A stretch of 64,000 bases of DNA from Tribonema minus (GCA_017506865.1 JAFCMP010000144.1:106484-170483); one strand, 5' to 3'. Counted from the stretch's first letter, positions 1 through 9,518 are shown. Translations and numbers: made by a program. Notes: generated by a model not told the origin, from the letters alone.

Positions 1-490
1 GCTGTTGACTGCTCCCTCTTCAAGGATCGCTTCCATTCCTGACTATGTGAAGATCACAGCAGCAGATGGATCGACTTCAGGATGGATTAAATGCGAAGCA
101 CTGGCAGGATCAGGTGCTTCCCCCATCTGCAATTTTTCTGGACTGGTACCATCCAAAGCATACACCTACGCAGTGGAGTCAGATTATTACGGAGTGACAT
201 CGCAGGTCGTGAAAACATACGGTGGCGTAGACGTCGACCTACAAACTGTGGAGCAGGGCACATCTTACATGGTGATTGCACTGACACTCCCGCAAGTCAC
301 CAAGAACACGGCATTGAAGATTGCCGCAGGTGGCAAGGAGGTGACCATCACTTCGCCTTTCACGCAGCCATGGGTCGCGTCCGCATCACTCACCGACCTT
401 GCTCCCGGCACAACTTATGCGGTGACAATTTCTGAAGCACGAGCAGCATTGACTGAAGCAGACACTGAGCGCTTTGTTTTAATGTTATAA
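1..490 (+). CDS. Fibronectin III-like surface protein, 3' part
   Basis: The frame is open at the left edge, so the start lies outside the window. About 160 residues remain and end in TAA at 488-490. They are rich in Thr, Ser, Val and Ala with strand-like alternation, and carry two 'L.PGTTYAVTI'-type turns typical of fibronectin type III or other Ig-like repeats (for example LAPGTTYAV near the end). The same style is seen in the 539-residue protein at 56362-57981, so both may be virion-surface or adhesion proteins. The last codons lie in a sequence that is repeated upstream of the DnaJ gene at 2484-2553, so the 3' end may have been rewritten by a local duplication. Function is inferred from repeat style only. 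Confidence 0.55.
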   Translation, partial: LLTAPSSRIASIPDYVKITAADGSTSGWIKCEALAGSGASPICNFSGLVPSKAYTYAVESDYYGVTSQVVKTYGGVDVDLQTVEQGTSYMVIALTLPQVTKNTALKIAAGGKEVTITSPFTQPWVASASLTDLAPGTTYAVTISEARAALTEADTERFVLML

Positions 491-509
491 TGTATGGCAG
501 TGACCAAAG

Positions 510-817
510 ATGTTTTGTGGCGGAGGTTTTCCCCAGAAGAGCACTGATGACAGCCTTTACTGCGCACTGGGGCTGACCAGAGACGCAACGCAGGTAGACA
601 TTAAAAAGCGTACCGGCAGATCGCGTTGAAACACCATCAGACAAGAGTCAGAACGCGGAGAGTGCCGACATCTTCAAAGCTGCTAATGCAGCATACGAGG
701 TTCTCAACGACAGCGAGCGCAAGCAGCACTACGATTTGTTTGGGCTTCAGCAACCTCCGCAGCAGAATCCAAATCCGCACGGTTTTTCAACACGCAACCA
801 AGGCAGAGACCCAGCAT
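510..817 (+). pseudogene. Decayed copy of the DnaJ gene (J-domain part)
   Basis: From the ATG at 510 the DNA follows the intact DnaJ gene at 2554 almost base for base, including the preceding 'GTGACCAAAG' leader. Small deletions break the frame: AAAAAGCG where the intact gene has AAGAATGCG (near 603-610), and a 2-base loss in the HPD region near 634-640. Similarity continues through the segment matching the end of the J domain and stops near 817, so the zinc-finger and C-terminal parts are missing. This is a truncated, non-functional duplicate. Confidence 0.8.
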
Positions 818-1038
818 GGGAAGAGTGATTACGGGAGCGACTGGTGTTTGGTAGAAAAGTGGTGGAATACGCCTCGCTGCGAACTGTGAGGTACACATTG
901 GCAGGGTAGACATGGAACATCGTGGGCGCGGAACATGGCAGCCACAGAACACGGCAGCCACAGAACATGGTGGTGTGCGGAACGCGGTGCGGACGTAAGA
1001 GCTTCACTTATTTGTTGTGTGGCTACAACAGTGACGAC
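818..1038. repeat. Spacer with a 16-bp tandem repeat
   Basis: This stretch between the DnaJ relic and the HNH gene has no convincing coding sequence. At 931-978 there are three head-to-tail copies of a 16-bp unit, GAACATGGCAGCCACA at 931, GAACACGGCAGCCACA at 947, and a degenerate third copy at 963. The number and unit length fit replication slippage. Confidence 0.6.
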
Positions 1039-2322
1039 ATGAAGAGGAAACGGTCGTCACCGGGAGCGGCGCGCAAGGACGTGCCGGCGGAGGTGAAGCC
1101 TGCGGTCACGTTCGCCGCACTGAAGCACTTGATCGGCTGCAACGCGCAAGTGGTTGTCATCGAGCACGCGGGTGGCGTGGCTGCGGCACAGGAGATCTTC
1201 GACGCCGACGACAACATCCTGTGGCTCGGCGTCAGTGGCAACCGCTTTGTCATTAAGTTCAACCGGCACCGGAACCTTGTGGCGATCAAACGACGGTACG
1301 GCAGCACGGCCAAGAACATTGGCCGCCCCCAGCTTCTGCTCCTGCGCGAGTCGACGACTTGGGATGCTCACTTCCGTCGCGATATCGACGTCGTGGAGCC
1401 ACCGTACCGCGACGGCTTCTTCAACTTCTTCATTGCCGGCTACTGGCGCCAGGTTGACGCCGTCGAGTACACCGTGGGTATGACGTTGAACAATATGGCG
1501 AGCAACTCGAAATCGCGAGGGCACAAATTCGACAAGAAAACAGCCGCGATCAACATAGGCGCTGCGTACGCGAGGTGCCTGACGACGGCAAACACGAAGT
1601 GTTCATGTCCTTCGGGCGCTTGTGGCTGCGGTCGTGCGCACTGCGATGCGATCGTGGTGCTTCGCGGCGTGCACGCGGCATCGCCGGACCGCGACGACGA
1701 CTCGCTGGGTTACTGCGATGAGGGCCAGGTGCTCACGATCATCTCAAAGTGCCATAACACTGCCGTCAAGCACGATGCAGTGCCCGTGCCTCGCAAGGAG
1801 CCTAAGCGCTGGCTGGGAGAGACAGTCAAAAGCAATGTGAACAGAACCTACCGCAGGATGACCACACTGATCAAGAACATCGACGATGTGGACCGCACGG
1901 AGGCGGAGCGCAGCCAGGTAGTGCGCTTTCAGGCGACGACTCGCGAGCAGTGGAAGGCGCACTACACGGCAGTGTTGGATGAGTTGGCGCACCACCACAC
2001 GCACTGCCCCAAGTGCAACAGGCTGCTGGACAAGGGCGACAGCAAGGGGATGATGCACTTCACGAACGAGCCCACTCAAGCGTCTCCCGACCGCATCGAC
2101 AACTCCAACCCGTTCTACGACCTCTTAAACGTCCGCCTGGTGTGCCAGAGCTGCAACTACTCGGAGAACGACTATATGCGCACAACGGTCGAGCGGCCGT
2201 CGGTGAACAATCCCGCGGAGTACCCTCTCGACATCCCCAAGGTGATCAAGTACCTGACGAGTGTCATTGCGGCTGAGGCGCGCAAGGAGAACAACGCGCG
2301 CAATTGCACACAGCAGCAATAG
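1039..2322 (+). CDS. HNH-type nuclease with C-terminal zinc fold
   Basis: The ATG at 1039 begins with a basic stretch (MKRKRS) and gives about 427 residues. The C-terminal third carries a treble-clef HNH-like module: CPKC near residue 323, then SPDRIDNSNPF, then NVRLVCQSCN near residue 369. The SPDRID...N-V-R-LVC pattern recurs in HNH proteins of large DNA viruses. A second cysteine-rich patch (CSCPSGACGCGRAHC) sits in the middle. The N-terminal half is unassigned. The protein may be a free-standing homing-type nuclease or a virus-encoded endonuclease; metal-dependent DNA cleavage is inferred from family. Confidence 0.7.
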   Translation: MKRKRSSPGAARKDVPAEVKPAVTFAALKHLIGCNAQVVVIEHAGGVAAAQEIFDADDNILWLGVSGNRFVIKFNRHRNLVAIKRRYGSTAKNIGRPQLLLLRESTTWDAHFRRDIDVVEPPYRDGFFNFFIAGYWRQVDAVEYTVGMTLNNMASNSKSRGHKFDKKTAAINIGAAYARCLTTANTKCSCPSGACGCGRAHCDAIVVLRGVHAASPDRDDDSLGYCDEGQVLTIISKCHNTAVKHDAVPVPRKEPKRWLGETVKSNVNRTYRRMTTLIKNIDDVDRTEAERSQVVRFQATTREQWKAHYTAVLDELAHHHTHCPKCNRLLDKGDSKGMMHFTNEPTQASPDRIDNSNPFYDLLNVRLVCQSCNYSENDYMRTTVERPSVNNPAEYPLDIPKVIKYLTSVIAAEARKENNARNCTQQQ

Positions 2323-2553
2323 GGCGGTATGACTACAACGGCGCACGACGCGGCAAGAGGGTGTGCATAGCGGGGAGGAAACTTCAAATGCAAACAAGCA
2401 AAAGAGTTTGGCATATTGTTAAAATCAAGACGCAACAGTGATTGCAATTAATGTCTGCTGTGTGCATTTGTCCGCCTTCAGCTGCGCTTTGTTTTAATGT
2501 ATGGCAGTGACCAATTTTGAGTGCTTTGTTTTTATGTATCGCGGTGACCAAAG
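2323..2553. other. DnaJ upstream region with repeated leader
   Basis: Two imperfect copies of a leader reading about 'GCTTTGTTTTAATGTATGGCAGTGACC' lie at 2488-2514 and 2522-2550. A third copy precedes the DnaJ relic at about 470-509. The repeat ends at the DnaJ ATG and may be a promoter or 5' leader copied together with the gene. Confidence 0.45.
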
Positions 2554-3537
2554 ATGTTTTGTGGCGGAGGGTTTCCACAGAGGAGCAGTGACGACAGCCA
2601 TTACCGCGCACTGGGGCTGACCAGGGACGCAACACGTGTAGACATCAAGAATGCGTACCGGCAGATCGCGTTGAAACACCACCCGGATAAGAGCCAGAAC
2701 GCGGAGAGTGCGGACATCTTCAAAGCTGCTAATGCAGCATACGAGGTGCTCAGCGACAGCGAGCGCAAGCAGCACTACGATTCGTTCGGGCTTCAGCAAC
2801 CTCCGCAGCATCCGAATCCGCACGGCACGTTTGCACAGTTTTTCAACATGCAACCAAGGCAGAGACCAACCATCCATGAGCTCACGATGACGTTTGAAGA
2901 GATCTTTACAGGGAAGCACTACAAGATGCGGGTGAACGTGGATATCGAATGTCCCACGTGCTTGAAGTCGTGTAGCACTTGCCAGGGAAGTGGTGTGCAG
3001 GTTTGCATGCGAGAGCTCGCTCCCGGGTTCATTCAGCGGATCGAGACAATGTGCCTTGATTGCAATGGGCAGCGCAAAGCAGCCAGCAAAGGCTGCAAGT
3101 CATGTAACGGGAAGGGAACGACACTCAGCTCGCAAAACATTGAATTCGACGTCCCTCCTGGTGCATCGAGTGGTGATAGTTTTGCGTTTAAAGGAGCGAA
3201 CGGCAATGGAGGCGACATTGTCTTTGTGACAAAGGTCAAGCCTCACAATCTGTTCAAGCGACAAGGTGTCAATCTGCACATGTCAAAAACACTGACGCTG
3301 GAAGAGTCGTTGTGTGGCTTCACGTTCGATGTCACGAAGCTCGACGGAATAACTGTGCATGTGAACAGGGAGCGCGAGGTGACAAAACCACAGGCCACAC
3401 ACATCATCAAGAAGGCAGGCTTTCGTTGCGGAGCAGATTGTGGGGACATCATTATCACATTTATGGTCGAGTTCCCGGACTCCGTCGACGAATGCAGACA
3501 CATCGCCGAATCGCTGATGCGACGGCTGAATAGCTGA
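2554..3537 (+). CDS. DnaJ/Hsp40 co-chaperone, type I
   Basis: This is a 327-residue Hsp40 of type I layout. The J domain covers about residues 15-77 with the HPD signature at 43-45, which in the family triggers Hsp70 ATP hydrolysis. A short linker follows, then a cysteine-rich zinc domain at about 137-205 with four CxxC pairs (CPTC, CSTCQGSG, CLDC, CKSCNGKG). The first and third pairs lack the usual glycines. The C-terminal substrate-binding domain includes FDVPPGAS and the beta-sandwich to the end. It has no CaaX box. It probably recruits host Hsp70 during infection. A decayed copy lies at 510-817. Confidence 0.92.
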   Translation: MFCGGGFPQRSSDDSHYRALGLTRDATRVDIKNAYRQIALKHHPDKSQNAESADIFKAANAAYEVLSDSERKQHYDSFGLQQPPQHPNPHGTFAQFFNMQPRQRPTIHELTMTFEEIFTGKHYKMRVNVDIECPTCLKSCSTCQGSGVQVCMRELAPGFIQRIETMCLDCNGQRKAASKGCKSCNGKGTTLSSQNIEFDVPPGASSGDSFAFKGANGNGGDIVFVTKVKPHNLFKRQGVNLHMSKTLTLEESLCGFTFDVTKLDGITVHVNREREVTKPQATHIIKKAGFRCGADCGDIIITFMVEFPDSVDECRHIAESLMRRLNS

Positions 3538-3548
3538 ACGAATCACAA

Positions 3549-4358
3549 CTATATGAGCTTAATCAGCTCCAGAATGACTAGTGTCCACATTACGGCTGCA
3601 AAAAGTTGCAGTATGGTCGACAGCAGCTCAAACACCCACAACGCGCTCCCCTTCTTCTGCGCCTGCACGGCTACTGTCACCTTGATCGGTGCCCCGACAG
3701 TGCGCCAGGCAGTGACCATGCGAGTGTCATGTGAGTCATCCACATCGACCACCGCGTAACCGGCGTGCTCGAGGATGTACTTCAGGTCCTTGGCGGTGAA
3801 ACCACTCTTCGCTTTCCTGTCGAGCATGGCGATAACGCCCGTGTGGCGTGTGACCCGAGCGCACTCAGCCATGATGAACGACGCAGCATCCACCGGTATC
3901 TCATTGACAACATATGCAAGATTTACAAGGTCAAAGCAGGCGTCCTCAAATGGCAAGCTCTGCGCGTCCGCATGGCACCTCAGAAAAACGTCGACAGAAG
4001 ATGCAGCCAGGGAATGCGAGTCGACATCGACTGCCGTGACGCGAGCCTCGGGGAAGGATCTCGTCAGCATGTGCGTCGAGGCACCGAGTCCTGCGCCAAC
4101 GTCCAGGACGTCGTAGGGACACGAGTTCATTCGTTGCGTGAAGTTCTCAATCCTCGCAGCGAATTGCGACCTGGCCTCTTTCTCATTGCTGAATGCACGT
4201 TGGCCTCTGCGTAGGTAGTGAGGCGCAGTGACATTATCATTGTGCAAACGAGCCTGTGCCTCCGTCCAGACAGCATCCAGGCGACCGTGTCTTGTGACTG
4301 CACAAAACTTTGGCGTAAAAGCACTTGCGCCAGTGAGAGCGAAGACGAGGAGTCGCAT
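3549..4358 (-). CDS. Membrane-anchored SAM-dependent methyltransferase
   Basis: The start at 4358 gives about 269 residues beginning with a short hydrophobic leader (MRLLVFALTGASAF). The class I methyltransferase motif I reads VLDVGAGLG near residues 84-92, followed by an acidic motif II (VTAVDVDSHS) and LPFEDACFDLV, as in the UbiE/Methyltransf_11 group. The last 25 or so residues are a strongly hydrophobic segment, suggesting a C-terminal membrane anchor. The substrate is unknown. The gene diverges from 4506-5459 across a 147-bp gap that contains a palindromic promoter candidate. Confidence 0.75.
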   Translation of the reverse strand: MRLLVFALTGASAFTPKFCAVTRHGRLDAVWTEAQARLHNDNVTAPHYLRRGQRAFSNEKEARSQFAARIENFTQRMNSCPYDVLDVGAGLGASTHMLTRSFPEARVTAVDVDSHSLAASSVDVFLRCHADAQSLPFEDACFDLVNLAYVVNEIPVDAASFIMAECARVTRHTGVIAMLDRKAKSGFTAKDLKYILEHAGYAVVDVDDSHDTRMVTAWRTVGAPIKVTVAVQAQKKGSALWVFELLSTILQLFAAVMWTLVILELIKLI

Positions 4359-4408
4359 GTTTGTGCGGTTGTGAGTCTTGTCTGATGTGCTTGTGTCTGG
4401 AAATGAAA

Positions 4409-4425
4409 TGGGAGTGGCATTCCCA
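4409..4425. promoter_or_regulatory. Palindromic promoter candidate (class B)
   Basis: TGGGAGTGGCATTCCCA is a near-perfect inverted repeat, followed at about 4436 by a second half site (TTTCCCATTCTC). It lies between the divergent starts at 4358 and 4506. Almost the same sequence occurs at 19268-19284 and 61287-61303. Confidence 0.5.
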
Positions 4426-4505
4426 AATGTCCGGTTTCCCATTCTCAGTTGCGCGGTACAGCAGAACCTGTACAAAGTCGAAGTGCGTCGTTCACAGCTG
4501 CCGGT

Positions 4506-5459
4506 ATGACCAAATTTTCCGAGAGAAAGCACAGAGAGCCGAAGGAGTGGATCAATGCGCAGCTCATGCGCATATACAAGCGGCACAAGACGATTGGCAG
4601 GGCTCTTTTCCTCGAGGACAGCGAGATGAATACTGTGAAGGCGCTTCGGGCACTAGGAGTCACACAGATGTTGATCCCCAACTACAGCGCCACCATCTGT
4701 CGCAGTATTCGCAGCGCAGCGAGGGAAGCTGATGTGTACGAAGGCAGCCTTTTCGACTGCATCGGCAGCGCAGTTGGGGTATTTGATTTCGTGTTTGCCG
4801 ACTACATGACCGGTCCTGCAGGCGCTGTGGGCTGCTCCGCGCCGATTGACGATGTTCGTCGGATGCTTTCGAAGAGGCTTTTCGCAACTGAAGCTGTGTT
4901 TGCCCTCACATTCTGCCGGCGCAACACCACCTCAAGCGCACTGCGCCAATTTTGCCTACAGATGCAGCAGTGCGCGCTGGAGAATGGATACCGCCTCTCT
5001 CCTATCGACGAGAAGACATATGCACCGTCAATGATCGTGACCACGTACCTCGTTGAGGAAGGCAGTGCCATAAAACCCGTGCGCACCATGCCCTTCAGGG
5101 AATGGCGCAGGCAATCGTTGCTGTGCGTGATCCCGGAAAAGACCATCGGATGGGCGGGGACAGAATTCAAAGAAATTCCCAAGTCGATGCGCGTGCTGCC
5201 TGCGCCGCTGCCTGAGGCGATGCCGGGCACGATGATCGTCTACAAGGGTAGGAGTCACAGCGAAGGCGCGACGGTGCCCGCATGGTATGTGGGCGTGGTT
5301 GCAAAGCACTTGGGCGGGTGCCGTTTCCAAGTGAAGTGGTTGCCATGCAATGGAATCGAATTGCGGAGGAGCGAGAGGGTATCGACACAGTCGCTTTCAC
5401 GCGAGCAGATGACAGCCCATGCGAATGCAGGCGATGGCTCATGGTTCGCTGTCAAATAA
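4506..5459 (+). CDS. Uncharacterised protein, possibly methyltransferase-like
   Basis: The first in-frame ATG after an open stretch begins MTKFSERKHREP at 4506 and gives 317 residues. Residues 20-110 alternate helix and strand with RALFLEDSEMNTVKAL, then VYEGSLFD and FDFVFADYMTG. That spacing resembles a Rossmann nucleotide- or SAM-binding fold, but no clear glycine loop is seen. The C-terminal 70 residues (VYKGRSHSEG...PAWYVGVVAKHLGG...FQVKW) look like a small beta-barrel of Tudor or SH3 style. I do not recognise the family. It may act with the divergent methyltransferase, but that rests only on position. Confidence 0.6.
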   Translation: MTKFSERKHREPKEWINAQLMRIYKRHKTIGRALFLEDSEMNTVKALRALGVTQMLIPNYSATICRSIRSAAREADVYEGSLFDCIGSAVGVFDFVFADYMTGPAGAVGCSAPIDDVRRMLSKRLFATEAVFALTFCRRNTTSSALRQFCLQMQQCALENGYRLSPIDEKTYAPSMIVTTYLVEEGSAIKPVRTMPFREWRRQSLLCVIPEKTIGWAGTEFKEIPKSMRVLPAPLPEAMPGTMIVYKGRSHSEGATVPAWYVGVVAKHLGGCRFQVKWLPCNGIELRRSERVSTQSLSREQMTAHANAGDGSWFAVK

Positions 5460-6094
5460 AACCCACGCGCTTACCATACATTGTGCTCAAAACCAGACTG
5501 CGATAATTGTGCATTTTGTGCTGGCATGCCGAGATCGCATTGCTTGCATAGTAGCACTGGCCTCCATCTGCACACAGACATGCACGTGATGCATGCGACA
5601 TGCAGGCATCTTGACATGAATAATGAATGCGTTCTAAGCGGACAACAGCAACACTGGCCTCCATTTGCATACAGTCATGCAATGATGTATGCTACATGCA
5701 AGCATGAAGAAAGTGCAAGAGTAATGGAGTTTTGACCGGGTAATACATTGAAAAGCGGGCGTGCTTGCCCATTGCTGGACTCTCGCCAAACAGCGTGCGT
5801 GCGTTCCCTTTGCTACATCTGCGGTCTCACCGAAGCAGCAGATGTTGATGACCACTACGACACACTACGGCTGGGATAGAGGCCCTTCAAAACTTCCCGT
5901 GTGCTGGACCTGAATGCAAGAGACTCTTGAACGAACGGTCTGGAACCTCCATCGGTGCATATGCACACAAAATAGCTATGCCCATGCCTACCTGCACATG
6001 CAATCCGCCAAACACACATCCGTTCGGCGACACACGATCGTCACCGGCCGTCACACTTGCTGCATCTACACCGCCGCGAAATCCCCAGGAGTGC
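5460..6094. repeat. Non-coding gap with a 58-bp direct repeat
   Basis: No convincing gene is seen in these 635 bases. Two diverged direct copies of about 58 bp lie at 5555-5612 and 5652-5709; both begin CACTGGCCTCCAT and share an ACATGCA..GCAT core. The interval is rich in ATGCAT-like words. It separates the methyltransferase-like gene from the 3' end of the ankyrin gene. Confidence 0.5.
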
Positions 6095-7021
6095 TTACAT
6101 TTCGAGCGCAAGAAGCAAGTTGGTCATCTTGGAGACAGTGACCCTCTGATTGGCCTCTGCTACTTCCTTGAGGTACTTGGCCGCCTCGGCATGGCCATAC
6201 CGTTTGGCGACGGTCCAAGGCTCGTTGATGCCAGGGTCCGCGCCGGCGTTGATCATCTCCTGAAGGACGTCACAGGATCCCGCCATTGCCGCATAGTGAA
6301 GGCAGGTCAGCCCCGTTGCGTCCTGCGCCTTTACATCGGCACCGTTGGCGACAAGGATGGAGACAACGGCTGGGTACCTCGCCAGCATGATGGCCGTGCA
6401 TCGGGTAGCGGTCAACGCACGGTTGGGCTGAGCGCCAAGACCTAGAAGCGCGGCGGTCACGGACGTGGCCCTCTCCGCCGTGGTAAGGCGGACGGCTCGG
6501 GAAAGAGGGGTCTCTCCTTGAGCATTTAACTTGTCAATGTCCACTCCTGCTGCTGCGAGTACCCGTATCATGGCAACGGCCCGCCTTCCGCAGTTGTCGT
6601 GCATGGCCAGCGTGATCAGGTCTCCGACACCGTTGGCTACGTCCACGCCGGCGCAGATGAGGATGAGAACTGAGTTGATGATGCCGCTGCGGACTGCGTA
6701 GGGCACTGCGGCGCCGTTGCGCACATCTGCACCATGCTCCACAAGTGCTAGCACCGTTGCTGGCAGTTTGAAGCTCGCAGCTGCAATGACCGCAGTGCAG
6801 TTTCCTGCCTGTGTGTTGGGATTGGCGCCAAGGCGCAGCAAAGCGCGAATGGAGTCCTCCCTGCGCAGCATGATGGCGCAGAACATGATTGGAAGCCCCG
6901 CAAAGGTGATGGCGTTCACTGATGCCCCCTTGCGCAGCAGCTCCCTGATCTGCGGTTTGTTCCTGTCTAGGATGGCTTGAAGCAGGTCCTCTCCTAGCTG
7001 GGTGGACAGGATGGATGTCAT
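6095..7021 (-). CDS. Ankyrin-repeat protein (intact copy)
   Basis: The protein has about 308 residues when started at the ATG at 7021 (MTSILSTQLGEDLL); further upstream in-frame codons are GTG only. It contains roughly eight ankyrin repeats, with units such as G.SVNAITFAGLPIMFCAI, GANPNTQAGNCTAVIAAA and GLTCLHYAAMAG. Ankyrin repeats mediate protein-protein contacts, and in large DNA viruses they often recruit host proteins. The 3' part, below about 6392, lies outside the 5,180-bp tandem duplication. This is therefore the only full copy; the second is truncated at 11509-12201. Confidence 0.85.
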   Translation of the reverse strand: MTSILSTQLGEDLLQAILDRNKPQIRELLRKGASVNAITFAGLPIMFCAIMLRREDSIRALLRLGANPNTQAGNCTAVIAAASFKLPATVLALVEHGADVRNGAAVPYAVRSGIINSVLILICAGVDVANGVGDLITLAMHDNCGRRAVAMIRVLAAAGVDIDKLNAQGETPLSRAVRLTTAERATSVTAALLGLGAQPNRALTATRCTAIMLARYPAVVSILVANGADVKAQDATGLTCLHYAAMAGSCDVLQEMINAGADPGINEPWTVAKRYGHAEAAKYLKEVAEANQRVTVSKMTNLLLALEM

Positions 7022-7698
7022 GCTGCCGTAGGAGCGTGTGAGAAGTGTGCGCAGTGAAGGCTGGTGTGCAACTGACACTCACACTGACACTTTACTTCCA
7101 AATTGAGAATTCCAAAAGGTCAGATATGAGATCTCAAGTAGGACTTTTTTCGACTTGGGACAAAATGTCGACTGGCTATCGACAAATATATTGGTGGCGG
7201 CGAACTTGCGCGTGAGGCAGCTCTGCCCTACCCTCGGATTTGCAACTGCTCAACGTGTGCAACACCTGCAATCGAAGCATTTGCAGGACTCATCGAATCT
7301 TTGAAGCTCTGCTATTGCGCAGTCGACTAGACATGTAACAGTCAACCAGGATGAACTGCAGACTATTGAATTCATTCAAGACTATCGAATTCAAGAAGTC
7401 TGGCACATATAAAAGGTTTAGCACGGAATGGCCTCAACGTGACATGATGAAACCCTTGTTCTGAGGACATTCGGGGGACTTGGGCGAACATTCGGGGGAC
7501 TTGGGCGAACTTCTGCGGGACTTGGGCGAACGTTTAAGGCGAACCTTGGGGCAAGCTTTCAGCAATGCACCGTTCATACATTTGGATGAGTTCGGAGAGT
7601 ATTCGGTAGATTCAAGCAAGCATTCGAGCGATTCGTGTAAAACTCCGGGAAAGTCTGATGAACATTTGGGCACATTAATATCTCAACTGCTAGCGAAG
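7022..7698. promoter_or_regulatory. Divergent ankyrin/kinase intergenic region with TATA box
   Basis: TATAAAAG at 7408-7415 is a strong TATA-box match pointing toward the kinase. From about 7475 a 21-bp unit (GGGACTTGGGCGAAC core) occurs three times, at 7475, 7496 and 7517. The frame that joins the kinase is open from 7465 but contains no ATG before 7699. The stretch is either a long leader or part of an unrecognised 5' exon. The second copy has the same elements 5,180 bases later (TATA box at 12588-12595). Confidence 0.55.
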
Positions 7699-8556
7699 AT
7701 GATTCGCACTCGAAGCAGCCGCAACCTCTCTGCTTTGCGATGCGAGAGAATACAGGAAGACACCAATCTCTTATCTGTGTTATCCTGCCGGGACTCATGG
7801 AAGATGATCGGAGCCGGCTCGCAGGGGCAGGTGTATGAGGCGACATGGCTCGGTGCCCCTGTTGCCGTAAAAGTCACATGGGATGACGGGACTGCAGAGG
7901 CAGAGGCGGCTGCGCATGAGAGCCTGCGACATCCCAACATTGTGGCGCTATACTGTGCCAGTCCGAGGATGCTGATCATGGAACTCATGCGCGGGTCGCT
8001 TTCCGACTTCATTCGAGGCAGCCCCGAGCCGACTTCGACAACGAAATGGAAAATGGTCGCCGATGTCTTGAGAGCGGTGAACTACCTTGACCACGCTGGT
8101 GCTGTGCACGGGGATATCAAGGTCGATAATGTTATGGTTGGCCACGATGCTCTACTGAAGCTTGGGGACTTTGGCTCGTGTCGCATCGATGGCGCTCCAT
8201 CTCCTGAAGGATCTGCCACTGCAAAGTTTCTACCTGTGACACAGTGGTGCAAATTATCGCGGACTGCTTCTGAGGCGGCGTCAACAGATCGATATGCAGC
8301 TGCGTGTGTTGCGCTTTGTGTCATGAAGTGGGTTGACGACCCCCTCGAAGCGTGCGGAGTCGAGTGGGCTGAACGCACGATCATGGAAGCGGAGGACAGA
8401 GACGCTGTCATCGGCGAAGTCATACGGCAAGCAACTCTTGGTGCGCGCGCAATTCTCAGCCAGATGCCACGTGCCGCGTACCACACGCTTTTTTCTATGT
8501 TTACTGCTGTCGACGACCAGAGAAGTATCGGCGATGCTCTGCATGCGCTGGTATAA
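7699..8556 (+). CDS. Serine/threonine protein kinase (copy 1)
   Basis: The first in-frame ATG at 7699 gives 285 residues that are almost entirely a protein kinase domain. The glycine loop is GAGSQGQV (about residues 38-45), the ATP-binding lysine is in VAVKV (about 58), and the catalytic loop is VHGDIKVDN, with HGD in place of HRD. The metal-binding motif is LGDFGS. The activation segment and APE region are poorly conserved. The catalytic Asp, Lys and DFG are present, so activity is plausible. The stop codon overlaps the start of the next gene (TAATG at 8554-8558). Confidence 0.85.
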   Translation: MIRTRSSRNLSALRCERIQEDTNLLSVLSCRDSWKMIGAGSQGQVYEATWLGAPVAVKVTWDDGTAEAEAAAHESLRHPNIVALYCASPRMLIMELMRGSLSDFIRGSPEPTSTTKWKMVADVLRAVNYLDHAGAVHGDIKVDNVMVGHDALLKLGDFGSCRIDGAPSPEGSATAKFLPVTQWCKLSRTASEAASTDRYAAACVALCVMKWVDDPLEACGVEWAERTIMEAEDRDAVIGEVIRQATLGARAILSQMPRAAYHTLFSMFTAVDDQRSIGDALHALV

Positions 8557-9467
8557 TGCCAAAATTTTATATCCGCAGGGCAAACATGAATGTACTGACA
8601 GGCACAGGTCTGATATCCGGGCCGCACTTCATTGAAGAATACGTTGGCGGTGGGGGTGTGCACGTTTTCAACATAGGCGAGGAGCATACCAACCGCAATG
8701 CGTGCTGGCGAGACGGGCATGATATTGTGGACGTCATGATGGCGTGCCTTGACGAAGGGCTCTGTCTGTACCTGGAGATGCCACCAAGGTTCGAGACGAG
8801 ACGGCATGCAAGCGTTGAATGCCCTTCCAAGCCAGACGATGCCCCTCGTGAGGACTTCCTCAATGACTTGAGGACCTGCTCGGTAGCGGCGCTGTCGAAA
8901 GGCCTACACGTAAAGTTTGTCGACCTTAGAGAGGCCGCAGGGCCGCTGCCGTTCACGAGAGAAGAGGAGGATTTCGTGGCACGCGAAAAGCAGAGGACTC
9001 TGCAGGGGGATCCGGGTGGCGCACACCGCAACATCACCAACAGATTCCAGGCAGGCCTCACAAAGGTGAAGACTGGTGTCACGGCGGAATGCGACGAGTT
9101 CCTTTCAATTATAAACAATCAGGGCAGAGGGGATGTTGACCAGTATGTATGTTCCGAATGGAAGAAAAGGGTAACAGATTTGTGCAACGGAGTGGGCGAT
9201 GCGCTACAGCTACCTTTCCCTCAATACGTCGACGAGAGCTTGAAGTGCTATCGCGCTGCTATGGACGACGCCATGAACCTGTACTGCGTGTGGTTGATTG
9301 CGCGGCACAGGGCTGGAAAGGTGCGAAATCCGCCTCCACCTGCTGTTTTCTACGGAGGCAGCGCGCACTGTATAGTGCTGGCGAGGGACCTGAAAGCACT
9401 CGGTTTTCGACTCGTAGGTGGACACGCCGGGTCGTCTGCGCAGTCATGCATCCGTCGTCCGCGTTGA
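8556..9467 (+). CDS. Uncharacterised protein (copy 1)
   Basis: The ATG overlaps the kinase stop codon, so the two genes may be transcribed or translated together. The product has 303 residues. The N-terminal region has VHVFNIGEEHTNRNAC and LYLEMPPRF, and the C-terminal part has FYGGSAHC followed by a short alpha-beta end. Conserved-looking His, Glu and Gly residues suggest a metal-dependent or hydrolase-like fold, but I cannot name a family. No signal peptide or membrane segment is seen. Confidence 0.7.
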   Translation: MPKFYIRRANMNVLTGTGLISGPHFIEEYVGGGGVHVFNIGEEHTNRNACWRDGHDIVDVMMACLDEGLCLYLEMPPRFETRRHASVECPSKPDDAPREDFLNDLRTCSVAALSKGLHVKFVDLREAAGPLPFTREEEDFVAREKQRTLQGDPGGAHRNITNRFQAGLTKVKTGVTAECDEFLSIINNQGRGDVDQYVCSEWKKRVTDLCNGVGDALQLPFPQYVDESLKCYRAAMDDAMNLYCVWLIARHRAGKVRNPPPPAVFYGGSAHCIVLARDLKALGFRLVGGHAGSSAQSCIRRPR

Positions 9468-9518
9468 ACCGCGTCCTACGGGCTCCTGACATTATGTTGT
9501 TCTGCACACAAAGTTGTC

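Noticed and set aside
931..978. Short regularly repeated units as a possible CRISPR array
   Set aside because: Units of 16 bp are directly adjacent with no spacers, and the genome is of eukaryotic-virus type.
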